NCBI GenBank assembly: GCA_964393895.1
Contig: CAYMWP010000001.1
Coordinates: 1 to 64,000 of the forward strand
Direction: 5' to 3'
Source: B4-G1 sp964393895
Lineage (GTDB): Bacteria > Chloroflexota > Anaerolineae > B4-G1
DNA: 64,000 nucleotides
The notes below the pieces were generated by a model. The model had not been told where the DNA came from. It did not search any database and worked only from the letters and a program-made list of their open reading frames with translations. Position numbers and translations under genes: made by a program. Position 1 is the first letter of the stretch. Each line of letters starts with the position of its first letter. Positions 48,322 to 56,923 of this stretch are shown in pieces.

Positions 48322-50379
48322 ATGCGGAGCCTGAACGTTGGGATGCCGGCGGCGTACTTCTACGACGACGGCCTCGACGGCGCCATCACCTCCGAGTTGA
48401 TCGAGACGCTGAGCAAGGTCAGGGTCATCGCAATCGACACGGAGACCACCGGCCTGAACAAGACACGAGACGTGCCCCTGTTCTGGTCGCTGTCGTGGAG
48501 GTCGATCGACGGGCAGGTGCACCGCTGTACCCTGCACGCCGGTCTTCTCCACCGCTTCCACAAGCTGTTCGACGACGAACGTATCAGCTGGGTGTTCGCG
48601 AATGCCAAGTTCGACATGCACATGCTGGCGAACGTAGGCATCCGCTTCGCAGGGCAAGTCGTCGACATCCAAGTCATGCACGCGCTGCTGTACGAAGAGC
48701 ACCCGCACCGGCTCAAGTACATCAGCGATCACATCCTCGGCTGGACCTGGAAGGACTTCATGGACACCTTCAAGGTCCAGAAAGGGGGCAAGCTCACACG
48801 TGGCTCCACGGCCGAAGAGGTCGAGGCAGGCGGCAAGTTCGTGTCGGTACAGGACGCATTGCTCTGGGCCTACGAGAACGACCGGGACCTGCTGACGGAG
48901 TACGCCTCGAACGACGCCTACGGCACCTTGCTGCTGTTCGAGAAGCTCGAGGAGCTGCTCATGAAGGTCGAGGTCGACTGCGGCATGGATGCCATGATGC
49001 GAGAGATGGACCCAAACCATCGGACCATCATCGGTACCCTGGCCGACCTGTTCTTCATCATCGAGGTACCGTTCACCAAGGTGCTTTGGAAGTGCGAGCG
49101 CAACGGAGTCGTCATCGACGTCGAGTTCCTCGAAGGGCTCAAAGCCCCCATGGAAGAGCGGCTCGCCGAGCTCACCAGGCAGATCGCCCACGAGGCCGAC
49201 AAGGCCGGGGCCCTGCTCACCAACCCCAACTCCACCAAGCAGCTCAGGGAGTACTTCTTCGACGTGATGAAGTACACCCCGCTCAAGCGAACGAAGGGTG
49301 GCAAGGGCGGGGTTCGATCGCCTTCCACGGATGAAGCGACCATCACCTACCTCAGCGACAAGTACAACGACCCAGTCGCCAACCTGCTCCTCGCAGTTCG
49401 CGACATCACCAAGACGAAGGGCACCTACGTGGAGGGCCTGCTCGATCGTCTGGACGAAGATGGCCGCATCCGTACCAAGTTCAACCAAGACGTGGCGCGG
49501 ACCGGCCGACTCTCGTCGTCCGACCCCAACCTGCAGAACATCAAGAACCCGGAAGACGACATCTACCAGATCCGCAAGGCATTCATCGTGCCTCCGGGCT
49601 ACGTCATGATCGTCTTCGACTACAAGCAGTTGGAGATGCGCCTGCTCGCTGCGCTGTCGGGTGAACAGGACATGATCGACATCTTCAAGAAGGGGTGGGA
49701 CATCCACATCGGCAACGCCTCTCTGGTCTTCGGCCTCCCGTACGACGACATCAAACGGGCCAAGAAGATGAGCGAGGATGAGTGGGGCGCGCTCAAAGTA
49801 CAGGACCTCGCTCAGCACAAGTACCTGCAAGACTGCCTTCATGCCAGGTCCGCGGCCAAGACCATCGGCTTCGGGCTGAACTACGGCATGAAGAAGTGGG
49901 AGCTCGCCAAGCGGCTGAAGTGCACGGTTGCCGAGGCCGAGGAGAAGATGGGAGCGTACATGGATCGCTACCCGGCCGTGCGGAAGTTCTTCGAGGACTC
50001 CGTCGACATCGTCCGGGAGACGACCTGCGCTCACACCTTCCTTGGTCGCCGTCGGGTTCTGCCCGACATCCACGCTCACGACGAACAGATGCGATGGCGT
50101 GCCGAGCGACAGTCCGGCAACGTCCGCATTCAGGGCACGGCGGCAGACGTGGCGAAGATGGCCATGATTCTGTGCGACGAGGCCAACCTCGAAGAGAAGT
50201 ACGGCTGCCGGATGCTTCTGCAGGTGCACGACGAGATCGTCTTCGAGTGCCCAGCAGAAACCGCCGACGCGGCAATGGAGGAGATCAGGGACCGCATGGA
50301 GCACCCATTCTTGATCGACCTTCCTGTGGAGCTTCTCACTGACGCAGGTAAAGGGGCTCACTGGGCGGAGGCAAAGTGA
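48322..50379 (+). CDS. Family A DNA polymerase with 3-5 exonuclease
   Basis: 685 aa. Exonuclease site DTETTG (Asp39, Glu41) and NAKFDMHML. Polymerase motif A DYKQLEMRLLA (~433), motif B RSAAKTIGFGLNYGM, motif C QVHDEIV (Asp637). No 5-nuclease domain, as in T7-like polymerases. It is the likely replicative polymerase, next to primase and helicase. Overlaps the following GTG start. Confidence 0.95.
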   Translation: MRSLNVGMPAAYFYDDGLDGAITSELIETLSKVRVIAIDTETTGLNKTRDVPLFWSLSWRSIDGQVHRCTLHAGLLHRFHKLFDDERISWVFANAKFDMHMLANVGIRFAGQVVDIQVMHALLYEEHPHRLKYISDHILGWTWKDFMDTFKVQKGGKLTRGSTAEEVEAGGKFVSVQDALLWAYENDRDLLTEYASNDAYGTLLLFEKLEELLMKVEVDCGMDAMMREMDPNHRTIIGTLADLFFIIEVPFTKVLWKCERNGVVIDVEFLEGLKAPMEERLAELTRQIAHEADKAGALLTNPNSTKQLREYFFDVMKYTPLKRTKGGKGGVRSPSTDEATITYLSDKYNDPVANLLLAVRDITKTKGTYVEGLLDRLDEDGRIRTKFNQDVARTGRLSSSDPNLQNIKNPEDDIYQIRKAFIVPPGYVMIVFDYKQLEMRLLAALSGEQDMIDIFKKGWDIHIGNASLVFGLPYDDIKRAKKMSEDEWGALKVQDLAQHKYLQDCLHARSAAKTIGFGLNYGMKKWELAKRLKCTVAEAEEKMGAYMDRYPAVRKFFEDSVDIVRETTCAHTFLGRRRVLPDIHAHDEQMRWRAERQSGNVRIQGTAADVAKMAMILCDEANLEEKYGCRMLLQVHDEIVFECPAETADAAMEEIRDRMEHPFLIDLPVELLTDAGKGAHWAEAK

Positions 50380-50672
50380 GCAAGAGAAAGTACAGGCTGC
50401 CGAAGGTGCTGCCAGTCGTGCCCTTCCCAGAACCCATCGACGCACACCGCGAGCCAGGGGACCGGACCTGTCGCATCTGCGGAGGCACGGGCCTGCACGA
50501 CTGGAACTTCAGGACGAAGGACTACCGGTGCATGGCCTGCAACGGCACCGGCAAGGGCAAGATCTGCGAGGACTGCGGAGAGGTCATGCCGATGTGCGGG
50601 TGCGTTCGCAAGTACAGCGCCATGAACATGGCGAGGCACGAAGCCGCCAAAGAAGCAAAGGCCGCGAAGTGA
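50376..50672 (+). CDS. DnaJ-type zinc-finger protein, 98 aa
   Basis: GTG start in the polymerase stop overlap. CRICGGTGLHD and CMACNGTGKG are CxxCxGxG repeats, followed by CEDCGE and CGCVRK. No J domain. Unknown function, perhaps Zn-dependent binding. Confidence 0.7.
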   Translation: MSKRKYRLPKVLPVVPFPEPIDAHREPGDRTCRICGGTGLHDWNFRTKDYRCMACNGTGKGKICEDCGEVMPMCGCVRKYSAMNMARHEAAKEAKAAK

Positions 50673-51139
50673 GCGGGCAATCCATCGCGCTCGTCGGGTG
50701 CGGCAAAAGCAAGATCGAGACGGGGGACACCCCCGTCCCGGCTTGCGAGCTGTACACCGGCAGCCTCTTCAGGGCCGCGTACGACTACGCGTGCCTTGCA
50801 CACGACCGGGTTCTCATCGTGTCCGCGTTCCACCACGTGATGCGGCCCGACTACCCGGTCTACACCTACGAGCGCGAGCTCCCCAAGTCCCCCAACGAAC
50901 GAAGGGACTGGGGGGCTCGTTGCGCCAACATACTGACGTCCTGCTTCGGAGTCACCAAAGAGGACGACATCTACATCTACGCCGGGCATCGGTACGCGGA
51001 AGCGATCCTCGCACAGCTGCACGGGTACCACGTATACGCCCTGTTGGAGGGAATGACGATGGGCCGACGACTGCAGTGGTTCAAGCAGATGCGAGAGCTC
51101 ATGCAAACGGCAAAGCAGAACTCATCCACAGGAGGTTGA
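50669..51139 (+). CDS. DUF6884-like protein, 156 aa
   Basis: GTG start overlapping the previous stop. Begins QSIALVGCGKSKIETGD, then ELYTGSLFRAAYDYA and VLIVSAFHHVMRPDYPVYTYE; these blocks match DUF6884-type phage proteins (LxGCxKxK, ARELYxSxLF). Function of the family is unknown; relationship to YaaA-like folds has been proposed for neighbours. Confidence 0.65.
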   Translation: MSGQSIALVGCGKSKIETGDTPVPACELYTGSLFRAAYDYACLAHDRVLIVSAFHHVMRPDYPVYTYERELPKSPNERRDWGARCANILTSCFGVTKEDDIYIYAGHRYAEAILAQLHGYHVYALLEGMTMGRRLQWFKQMRELMQTAKQNSSTGG

Positions 51140-51140
51140 G

Positions 51141-51308
51141 ATGGACAAGTACGGAGTCGACGAGTCGAAGAACGACAAGATGAAGAAGTTCGCCAGCGGC
51201 GGCTGCCCCAAGTGCGGCGCCAAGATCGAAAGGCATGGTGACGTTCTCATGTGCCCCAGCTGCGGCACCGAGCCCTTCGAAGAGACCGGCGAGATCGAGG
51301 AGAAGTGA
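51141..51308 (+). CDS. Zinc-ribbon protein, 55 aa
   Basis: ATG 51141 after GGAGGTTGAG. CPKCGAKIERHGDVLMCPSCG is a complete zinc ribbon. The TGATG junction leads into the recombinase gene. Probably a small nucleic-acid or protein-binding partner. Confidence 0.7.
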   Translation: MDKYGVDESKNDKMKKFASGGCPKCGAKIERHGDVLMCPSCGTEPFEETGEIEEK

Positions 51309-52573
51309 TGGCGTCGCGCAAACCGGCCACCAAGAAAGCGGCGAAGAAACCCGCGAAGCGGTCTCCGTCAACGAACAAGCCCGCCACCGCGCAGAGGAGC
51401 GCGGCCATCGCCAACGCCGTCAACGAGGCCATGGGGTTCAACGCAATCGGAACGGTTGAGGACTCCGGGCATACCAGCCTGCTGCGGCGACCGTGCGGCA
51501 TTGCGGGGCTGGACGTGGGCACCGGGGGCGGGCTGCCTGCCGACGCCGTCACACTCATCGTCGGCCCCGATGGCTCTGGCAAGACCGTCCTGCTCGACTA
51601 CTACTACGCGTTCCACCAGACGATCTACGGGGATGACGCCCGCATCCTTCACATCTGGGTGGAGACGAAGCCGGACTACCTGCTCATGCGCAAGGTCGGG
51701 TGCCGTGTAGGATTGCCGCTCGCCACCATCGACGACATGGAAGAGGGCCGCAGGCAGCTGGGCATGGAACCGCTCACTCTCGAGGAGCGCACTTTGCTCA
51801 TGGAGAAGACCGGCACGTTCCACATCGCAACCGGCGGCTCCGGGGAAGAGGTTCTCACCATCCTTCTCAAGGCACTGGAGACCGGCTTCTACCACATCAT
51901 CGGCATCGACTCCCTGAGCGTGCTCACGTCCGAAGCCGAGTACGAAAAGGACATGGACGACAAGGAGAAGATGGCCGCCCGCGCCCTTCTCAAGCGCAAG
52001 TTCTTCGACCGCTACCACAAGCTCCAGCGCAAGCTCCCGGAGCTCGGGGGGCTCAAGCACGAGACCACCATCCTCGCAACGGGCCAGGTGCGCGCCGACA
52101 TGGAAGCCAGCACCTACGGTCGCAAGTTCAAGAACCAGGACGGCTGGGCGGTCAAGCACGGCAACAGCGTCACGGTCATCGTGGAGAACGGCGAGAAGAT
52201 CAAGTCCGGCCGCTCCGCCGACAAGGGGGCGCAGATCGGCAAGTGGTTCAAGTGGGAGACGCAGAAAGGGAAGGAGGGCGTTCGGGAAGGCCGCAAGGGC
52301 AAGGTCCAGTTCATGTTCAACGACAACACCATGAAGTCGATGATCGACGTCAACGCCTCGCTCATCGAGCCGCTCATTCAAAACGGGCTGCTCGTCGAGA
52401 AGCGCGGTGGCATCAACGTGCTGGATGCCAACGGCTCGAACCTGCTCGAGGGCATCAATGGTGTCGCCGAGCTCATCCGCCTGCTGGACGAGGACCCGAA
52501 GCTGTCGGTCCACGTCAGGCAGGTACTCGCCAACAAGGTGACGGGGCTGCCATGTCTGTTCCGACGGGGCTGA
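51308..52573 (+). CDS. RecA/UvsX-like recombinase
   Basis: 421 aa. Basic Lys/Ala-rich N-terminal tail (KKAAKKPAKR), then CGIAGLDVGTGGGLPADA, Walker A GPDGSGKT (86-93), HIWVETKPDYLL, Walker B IIGIDSLSVL and a long helical insert. The arrangement fits phage RecA/UvsX recombinases, which pair homologous DNA. It lies with Hjc-, RusA- and Cas4-like nucleases, a complete recombination set. Confidence 0.85.
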   Translation: MASRKPATKKAAKKPAKRSPSTNKPATAQRSAAIANAVNEAMGFNAIGTVEDSGHTSLLRRPCGIAGLDVGTGGGLPADAVTLIVGPDGSGKTVLLDYYYAFHQTIYGDDARILHIWVETKPDYLLMRKVGCRVGLPLATIDDMEEGRRQLGMEPLTLEERTLLMEKTGTFHIATGGSGEEVLTILLKALETGFYHIIGIDSLSVLTSEAEYEKDMDDKEKMAARALLKRKFFDRYHKLQRKLPELGGLKHETTILATGQVRADMEASTYGRKFKNQDGWAVKHGNSVTVIVENGEKIKSGRSADKGAQIGKWFKWETQKGKEGVREGRKGKVQFMFNDNTMKSMIDVNASLIEPLIQNGLLVEKRGGINVLDANGSNLLEGINGVAELIRLLDEDPKLSVHVRQVLANKVTGLPCLFRRG

Positions 52574-52905
52574 GCCGAAAGGCCAAGAAGACGAGGCGCG
52601 CCTCCGAGAGGCAGGAGCACAAGATCGCCAAGGACATCGGCGGTCGCAGGCAGCCTGGCTCCGGAGGCGGGCCTTGGAACAAGGACGACGTACGAAAGGA
52701 GGGCAAGTTCCGCGTCGAGGCGAAGATGACGAGCAAGAAGTCGTTCTCCGTCAAGCGCAGCGACTTGGCGAAGGTGCGCGGCCACTGCGAACTCGGCGAG
52801 GTGCCGCTCATGCAGATCCAGTTCACGGACGAGCAGCGCAACGTCGAAGAACAGTGGGTCGTCATCCCCTACGACTACTGGAGACACAAGGTAAAGGAGG
52901 AATGA
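52552..52905 (+). CDS. Hjc-like PD-(D/E)xK Holliday junction resolvase
   Basis: 117 aa, overlapping the recombinase end by 22 nt. RRQPGSGGG, DVRKEGKFRVEAK and later the basic KSFSVKRSDL match the archaeal-type Hjc/phage resolvase core: R-Q-x-GS-G, D-x(n)-E-x-K. It should cut four-way junctions. Confidence 0.7.
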   Translation: MSVPTGLSRKAKKTRRASERQEHKIAKDIGGRRQPGSGGGPWNKDDVRKEGKFRVEAKMTSKKSFSVKRSDLAKVRGHCELGEVPLMQIQFTDEQRNVEEQWVVIPYDYWRHKVKEE

Positions 52906-53750
52906 TGAGTCTGCTGACGATCGCAGACGGCGAACGGGAAGAGAACTGGGAGGAGCACGGGCACTTGTTCCGCGGCTTCTCGGATGCGTACGAACGGTTC
53001 ATGGACGAGCGTGACGACCACGACCGTCCTGCCGGCGTGCATGCCTCCGAGATCACGGGGTGCTTGCGCTCCGCCGCCTACACGATGACCGGCACGGAGA
53101 AAAAGGGGGTCATCGGGCGGGTCTGGCGCAAGAAGTTCGAGCATGGGCACTGGGTGCACGCCGGCATCCAAGCAGCCATGCACGAGATGGATGGCAAGTT
53201 CGACTCCTACCAGTTCGAAGACGAGGTGCGGATCAACCCCGACAACAACACAGTGGCCGCCGACTGGAACATCTTCAGCTCGTGCGACGGCGTCATCACC
53301 TTCCTCAAGGATGGCAACCCGATCGCACGCATGGGGCTGGAGATCAAAACCGAGTCGGCCGCACAGTTCGAAAAGCTCACCGAGCCCCGGGACTACCACC
53401 TCGACCAAGTGCACGTGTACATGGCCTGCCTGGACCTCCCAGCAACCTGGCTCATGTACTACAACAAGGGCAACGAGAACATCACGCCGTCCGCCGGACC
53501 GTTCCTGGTCAAGTACACACCGATGATCTGGAGCAGGGTGGTGGACCGCATCGTAGAGCTCAACGCCCTCATCGAGGCGGGCGAACTACCACCGCGCAAG
53601 GAGGGCATCTGGTGCGAGTGGTGCAAGTACGCATGGACTTGCCACCCGTCATGGCGCCGCTCACCGAGGGACCGCTCGGGTGAGATGGCGATGCTACAAG
53701 CCGGCATGAATGTGGAGACGCGCGCATGGAAAAGAAAAGGCAGCCGGTAA
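52902..53750 (+). CDS. Cas4/RecB-like nuclease with Cys cluster
   Basis: 282 aa. SEITGCLRSAAY, later DGVITFL and LEIKTESAA (D and E-x-K of PD-(D/E)xK), QVHVYMACL, and a C-terminal CEWCKYAWTC. The N-terminal Cys plus three C-terminal Cys is the Cas4/AddB-type [4Fe-4S] arrangement. A 5-prime exonuclease role in recombination or DNA maturation is likely. Two tandem ATGs after AAAGGAGG. Confidence 0.8.
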   Translation: MMSLLTIADGEREENWEEHGHLFRGFSDAYERFMDERDDHDRPAGVHASEITGCLRSAAYTMTGTEKKGVIGRVWRKKFEHGHWVHAGIQAAMHEMDGKFDSYQFEDEVRINPDNNTVAADWNIFSSCDGVITFLKDGNPIARMGLEIKTESAAQFEKLTEPRDYHLDQVHVYMACLDLPATWLMYYNKGNENITPSAGPFLVKYTPMIWSRVVDRIVELNALIEAGELPPRKEGIWCEWCKYAWTCHPSWRRSPRDRSGEMAMLQAGMNVETRAWKRKGSR

Positions 53751-54310
53751 GCCGCGGAGTCAAGTTCCGCATTCCGCCCACCATCAGCCAGCAGGAGAAC
53801 GAGCAGGTACAGCGCGAGTGGGACACCTACGACGACGCGGTGCAGCGGCTCGAACAGATGGGCGTCACGGAAGCCAACGCCCCCTCGCCCATCAAGAAAG
53901 GGGAGCTGGCCGACATCTCCGGCACCGAGTACTCCGAGCGCTACGTGGAGTACCTGGGCTGGGCAACGTTCGTGAACCAACGGCTCACGGAGTCCAACGC
54001 CATCCTACTCCAACTGGAGAACGAGATCGACGACGTGGCCGCCCGCATCCGCACGAACCTGGACAAGAGGCTCAAGAACACGAAGGAGAAGATGACGGTC
54101 GAGCAGAAGAAGGACCACCTCCAGCTGCACCCAATGTACCGCCCCCTGCGCATTGAGCTCCAGGTTCAAGAGCAGGTCTGTATGCTGCTCAGGGACAGGT
54201 CCAACTCCGCCAAGGAGCACCTCAAGGTCATCTCCCGCCAAGTCGAGATCCGCAAAACGGAGTTCGACGGCCAGGTCAGGGAGAGCAACATGGGCAGGGG
54301 TTGGCAATGA
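53726..54310 (+). CDS. Coiled-coil protein, possible recombination mediator, 194 aa
   Basis: Basic N-terminus, then long coiled coils (LLQLENEIDDVAARIRTNL, RIELQVQEQVCMLLR). Between the Cas4-like nuclease and RusA-like gene. Position and length are compatible with a UvsY-like mediator that loads the recombinase, but no motif confirms it. Confidence 0.55.
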   Translation: MEKKRQPVSRGVKFRIPPTISQQENEQVQREWDTYDDAVQRLEQMGVTEANAPSPIKKGELADISGTEYSERYVEYLGWATFVNQRLTESNAILLQLENEIDDVAARIRTNLDKRLKNTKEKMTVEQKKDHLQLHPMYRPLRIELQVQEQVCMLLRDRSNSAKEHLKVISRQVEIRKTEFDGQVRESNMGRGWQ

Positions 54311-54780
54311 TCGAGCTGCGCCTGCCGGACATGCCGCCGACCACCAACCACGCCTACGAGAACGTGCCCCCGGTGAAAGTCAGGGGCAAGATCGTGCGCG
54401 GCGGCGGGCGGCGGCTCACGGACAAGGGCAAGGCGTTCAAGCGGGAGTCGAAGGTGTACCTGACCAAGCACTACGGGTCGTCGCTGGCGCAGATCAAGAA
54501 GAACGTCCCGTACATCGTGCACTTCGTCTTCTTCTTCAACAACCTGTTCAACAAGACGTATCCAAAACAGTCGAGAACGCGTTACAAGAAGATGGACGCC
54601 ACCAATAGAGTCAAACTTCTGGAGGATGTCCTCGCCGACGTTTGCGGCATCGACGACAGCCAGTTCATGGTGGTGATCCTGACCAAGAGCCCGAACGCTG
54701 CGGGAGAAGAAGAACGCGTTACGATTCGACTTTACGACATGGAGAAGGAGGAGCCGAGCATCTCCCTTCTGGGAGGGTGA
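54307..54780 (+). CDS. RusA-like Holliday junction resolvase
   Basis: 157 aa. MIELRLPDMPPTTNHAY start, a middle FFFNNLFN, and MDATNRVKLLEDVL with GIDDSQF: the D-x-x-N and DD signature of RusA. ATG 54307 overlaps the upstream stop. RusA resolves four-way junctions. It is the second resolvase in this operon. Confidence 0.8.
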   Translation: MIELRLPDMPPTTNHAYENVPPVKVRGKIVRGGGRRLTDKGKAFKRESKVYLTKHYGSSLAQIKKNVPYIVHFVFFFNNLFNKTYPKQSRTRYKKMDATNRVKLLEDVLADVCGIDDSQFMVVILTKSPNAAGEEERVTIRLYDMEKEEPSISLLGG

Positions 54781-54781
54781 C

Positions 54782-55192
54782 ATGGATGACAGCTACTACC
54801 AACAAGTGAACAGAACAGAACTGTACCAAGTGTGCCGAGCCAAGGGCCTAACCGTGCCCTCGGAGGCCAGCAGAGAGGAGCTGATAGCCTACATCACCGG
54901 AAGGGAAGAACCGCCGGAGGTCGAGAACGTGTTCGACTCCTGGCGAAACGGATGGATGAACTTCATCCTGGACTACTGGACGCAGCTGCGAACGCAGCTT
55001 ACCTGCCCCGCCCAGGACCTCAAGAAGTGGACCTACAAGGACAGGACAGCAGGACTGACGGCCCAGATCAAACGGAAGAAGGGCCTGCCGGTCATCGACA
55101 TCGCGTGCCGCACGTGCACTGACACTCAGGTCGTGGCGTGCATCTTGATGAACCCTGAGTCGGAAGAAGAGATCGACGAACGGAGGGAATGA
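54782..55192 (+). CDS. SAP-like hypothetical protein, 136 aa
   Basis: N-terminus NRTELYQVCRAKGLTVPSEA then SREELIAYI resembles a SAP motif (DNA binding). The C-terminal half is soluble with three Cys (ACRTCTDTQ). Unknown function. Confidence 0.6.
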   Translation: MDDSYYQQVNRTELYQVCRAKGLTVPSEASREELIAYITGREEPPEVENVFDSWRNGWMNFILDYWTQLRTQLTCPAQDLKKWTYKDRTAGLTAQIKRKKGLPVIDIACRTCTDTQVVACILMNPESEEEIDERRE

Positions 55193-55195
55193 ACC

Positions 55196-55810
55196 ATGGC
55201 GTTTGCCCAAGTGAAGAAGATGACCCCGGAAGAAGTAGCCGCTCTGAGTGTGGACGACCTCGCTGCCATGAGCGGCTGGCCCCGGCGCATGGCGGCCGAG
55301 GCCATCGGGATGCTCAGCACCCCGAAAGAGAAGAGCGCGTACGACGGCATGAAGCCCAAGGAGCAAGCCGAGAAGATCGCTGAGCACGCAGCCAAGACCG
55401 TGGGCAGCGGAAGCAAGAAGGCAGCAGCGCGGACGCCGTCGAACGAGTCCACCTCCAAGCGCACACCCCGCAACACCAGCAAGAAGACCGAGGAGGAAGA
55501 GAAGCCCAAAGCCGCACCGGTGGCCACCTCCACAAAGGCGGAGCCCGTCTCCGCGGCCAGCGCGGCCGCCCTCGAGGAGCTCAAGTCCCAGCTCTCCGAC
55601 GCCAACAAGAACATCGAGGCACTGGTGGAGATGGTCGACGGCATGCAGAAGAACGCCCAAGTCCAGGACCGGATGCTCAAGGCCCTGCTCATCGGCACCG
55701 GCATGATCGCCGAGGCGGCCTACGAGGGCATGAAGGTGCAGGACTATCTGCAGGAGTCCTTCGCCGGCGCCGACCAGTTCGACAACGGAGACCAGGAGGG
55801 AAACGGATAG
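55196..55810 (+). CDS. Hypothetical protein with basic linker, 204 aa
   Basis: Helical N-terminal 60 residues, then a Lys/Ser/Thr-rich disordered stretch (NESTSKRTPRNTSKKTEEE), then a coiled coil and hydrophobic ALLIGTGMIAEAAY. Unknown function. Confidence 0.6.
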   Translation: MAFAQVKKMTPEEVAALSVDDLAAMSGWPRRMAAEAIGMLSTPKEKSAYDGMKPKEQAEKIAEHAAKTVGSGSKKAAARTPSNESTSKRTPRNTSKKTEEEEKPKAAPVATSTKAEPVSAASAAALEELKSQLSDANKNIEALVEMVDGMQKNAQVQDRMLKALLIGTGMIAEAAYEGMKVQDYLQESFAGADQFDNGDQEGNG

Positions 55811-55815
55811 GAAGG

Positions 55816-55998
55816 GTGCCGGCGCAGCCGTGGCACACCGCGCGCCGTCCCACCGCGCAGGAAGTGGTGGAGTACGAAGGAGAGGTAGCCACTATGCAGC
55901 CGGGTGAGCGCGTGCTCGCGCTGCGCGCCGTCGGCGTCCCCCCGTCCAACTCCCCCGAGGCCAACAAGCGGCTGCTCGAGCGCCTCGAGCTTACTTAG
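55816..55998 (+). CDS. Small protein, 60 aa, GTG start
   Basis: GTG at 55816 follows GGATAGGAAGG. Beginning PAQPWHTARRPTAQEVVEYE; ends in a helical ANKRLLERLEL. Last gene of the plus-strand module, overlapping the convergent gene by 8 nt. Unknown function. Confidence 0.5.
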   Translation: MPAQPWHTARRPTAQEVVEYEGEVATMQPGERVLALRAVGVPPSNSPEANKRLLERLELT

Positions 55999-56449
55999 CA
56001 GCCTGCCCCACAGCCCAGATTGACAGCAGCGTCAGGCCGAACGCGCCGGTGGCCCCCGCCCCCACCCCAAACCACTGGGTCTCGTACCACGGAGGATTCT
56101 CCACCTCCTCGAGGCGCCTGCGCTGCTCTTCTATGATCCGGTTCCTTGCCTCGACTTCGATCAGATGAATCTTGGTTTGCGTGTCCTCTCGGATGCCGCA
56201 GACCTTCTTCTGTTCGGTCATGTCGATGACGTACCTCTTCTTCCAGAACGTGAGCCAGTTGCCCCACCGCACTGCCGTGTCCGCGTCGTAGAGGAAGCCT
56301 GGGTAAGGAGCCGGAGCGTCTTTTTCTAGGTACTCGATCTTGTCCCCGCCTGGCGGGACTGTTGGCGGTGTTGGAGGGGTCACCTCTTGTGCGTACGCGG
56401 GCGAGCAAACCAGCGGCAAAACCAGGCACAAGACCGTTGAAGTTCTCAT
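55991..56449 (-). CDS. Exported protein with C-terminal TM, 152 aa
   Basis: Signal peptide TSTVLCLVLPLVCSPAYA-QE, a Pro/Thr linker, a coiled coil (RNRIIEEQRRRLEEVE) and a C-terminal TM (GAGATGAFGLTLLSIWAV). A periplasmic coil tethered by a C-terminal TM resembles unimolecular spanins, but there is no lipobox. Leaderless promoter TATTCT 7 nt before ATG. Confidence 0.6.
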   Translation of the reverse strand: MRTSTVLCLVLPLVCSPAYAQEVTPPTPPTVPPGGDKIEYLEKDAPAPYPGFLYDADTAVRWGNWLTFWKKRYVIDMTEQKKVCGIREDTQTKIHLIEVEARNRIIEEQRRRLEEVENPPWYETQWFGVGAGATGAFGLTLLSIWAVGQAAK

Positions 56450-56478
56450 GTGAGGTAGAATACCAGGAGGGAAAACAG
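56450..56478. promoter_or_regulatory. Divergent overlapping promoters
   Basis: GTAGAATAC serves both directions: TATTCT (minus, 56457-56462) lies 7 nt from ATG 56449; TAGAAT (plus, 56456-56461) lies before AGGAGGG and ATG 56479. Simultaneous use would be mutually exclusive. Confidence 0.5.
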
Positions 56479-56923
56479 ATGAAAGTACAATTCGACCTTG
56501 AGAAGCTGGAGACCGTAGGGGGGGAAGTTCGACCGCACCCTGTTCGAGTTCTTCCTGGAGAAGCTCGTGCCGGACCACAACCTCCCCGCACCGTTCAAAC
56601 GCTACCTTGCGGGCCTCGTCATCCAAAAGACGCAGCCCGAAGACTCGGCGCTGCTGCTGGCCTCAGTCAGCGCAGAGGGGGTGAAGGAGGTAGCCCGCGT
56701 ACTGTCCGCGGTCAGGGCAGTAGCCGACCACCCCTCCCTGCTGGCAGACGTGACCAGCGCTCAGCTGAAAGCCCTGACTGCCGCAGGAGCGAGAGACGCG
56801 ACCGCCACGGCCGACATCCTCAACCAGTGGGTAATCCGCGTGTTCGAGGAGCACATGCCGGGCTGCACGCGCAACCCGTATCTGTTGGTGGAGAAGAAGG
56901 ACGAGCAGCAGTTGCTCAACTAG
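56479..56923 (+). pseudogene. Frameshifted gene, ~147 aa if corrected
   Basis: CAGGAGGGAAAACAG precedes the ATG. MKVQFDLEKLETVGG runs into a run of 7 G (56518-56524). Dropping one G joins it to KFDRTLFEFFLEKLVPDH and a helical protein to 56923 (VKEVARVLSAVRAVADHP). Either a homopolymer sequencing error or a slippery site. No family recognised. Confidence 0.6.

Noticed and set aside
46861..50445. A 1194-aa open frame on the minus strand
   Set aside because: Antisense shadow of primase, zinc-ribbon protein and DNA polymerase; no motifs.
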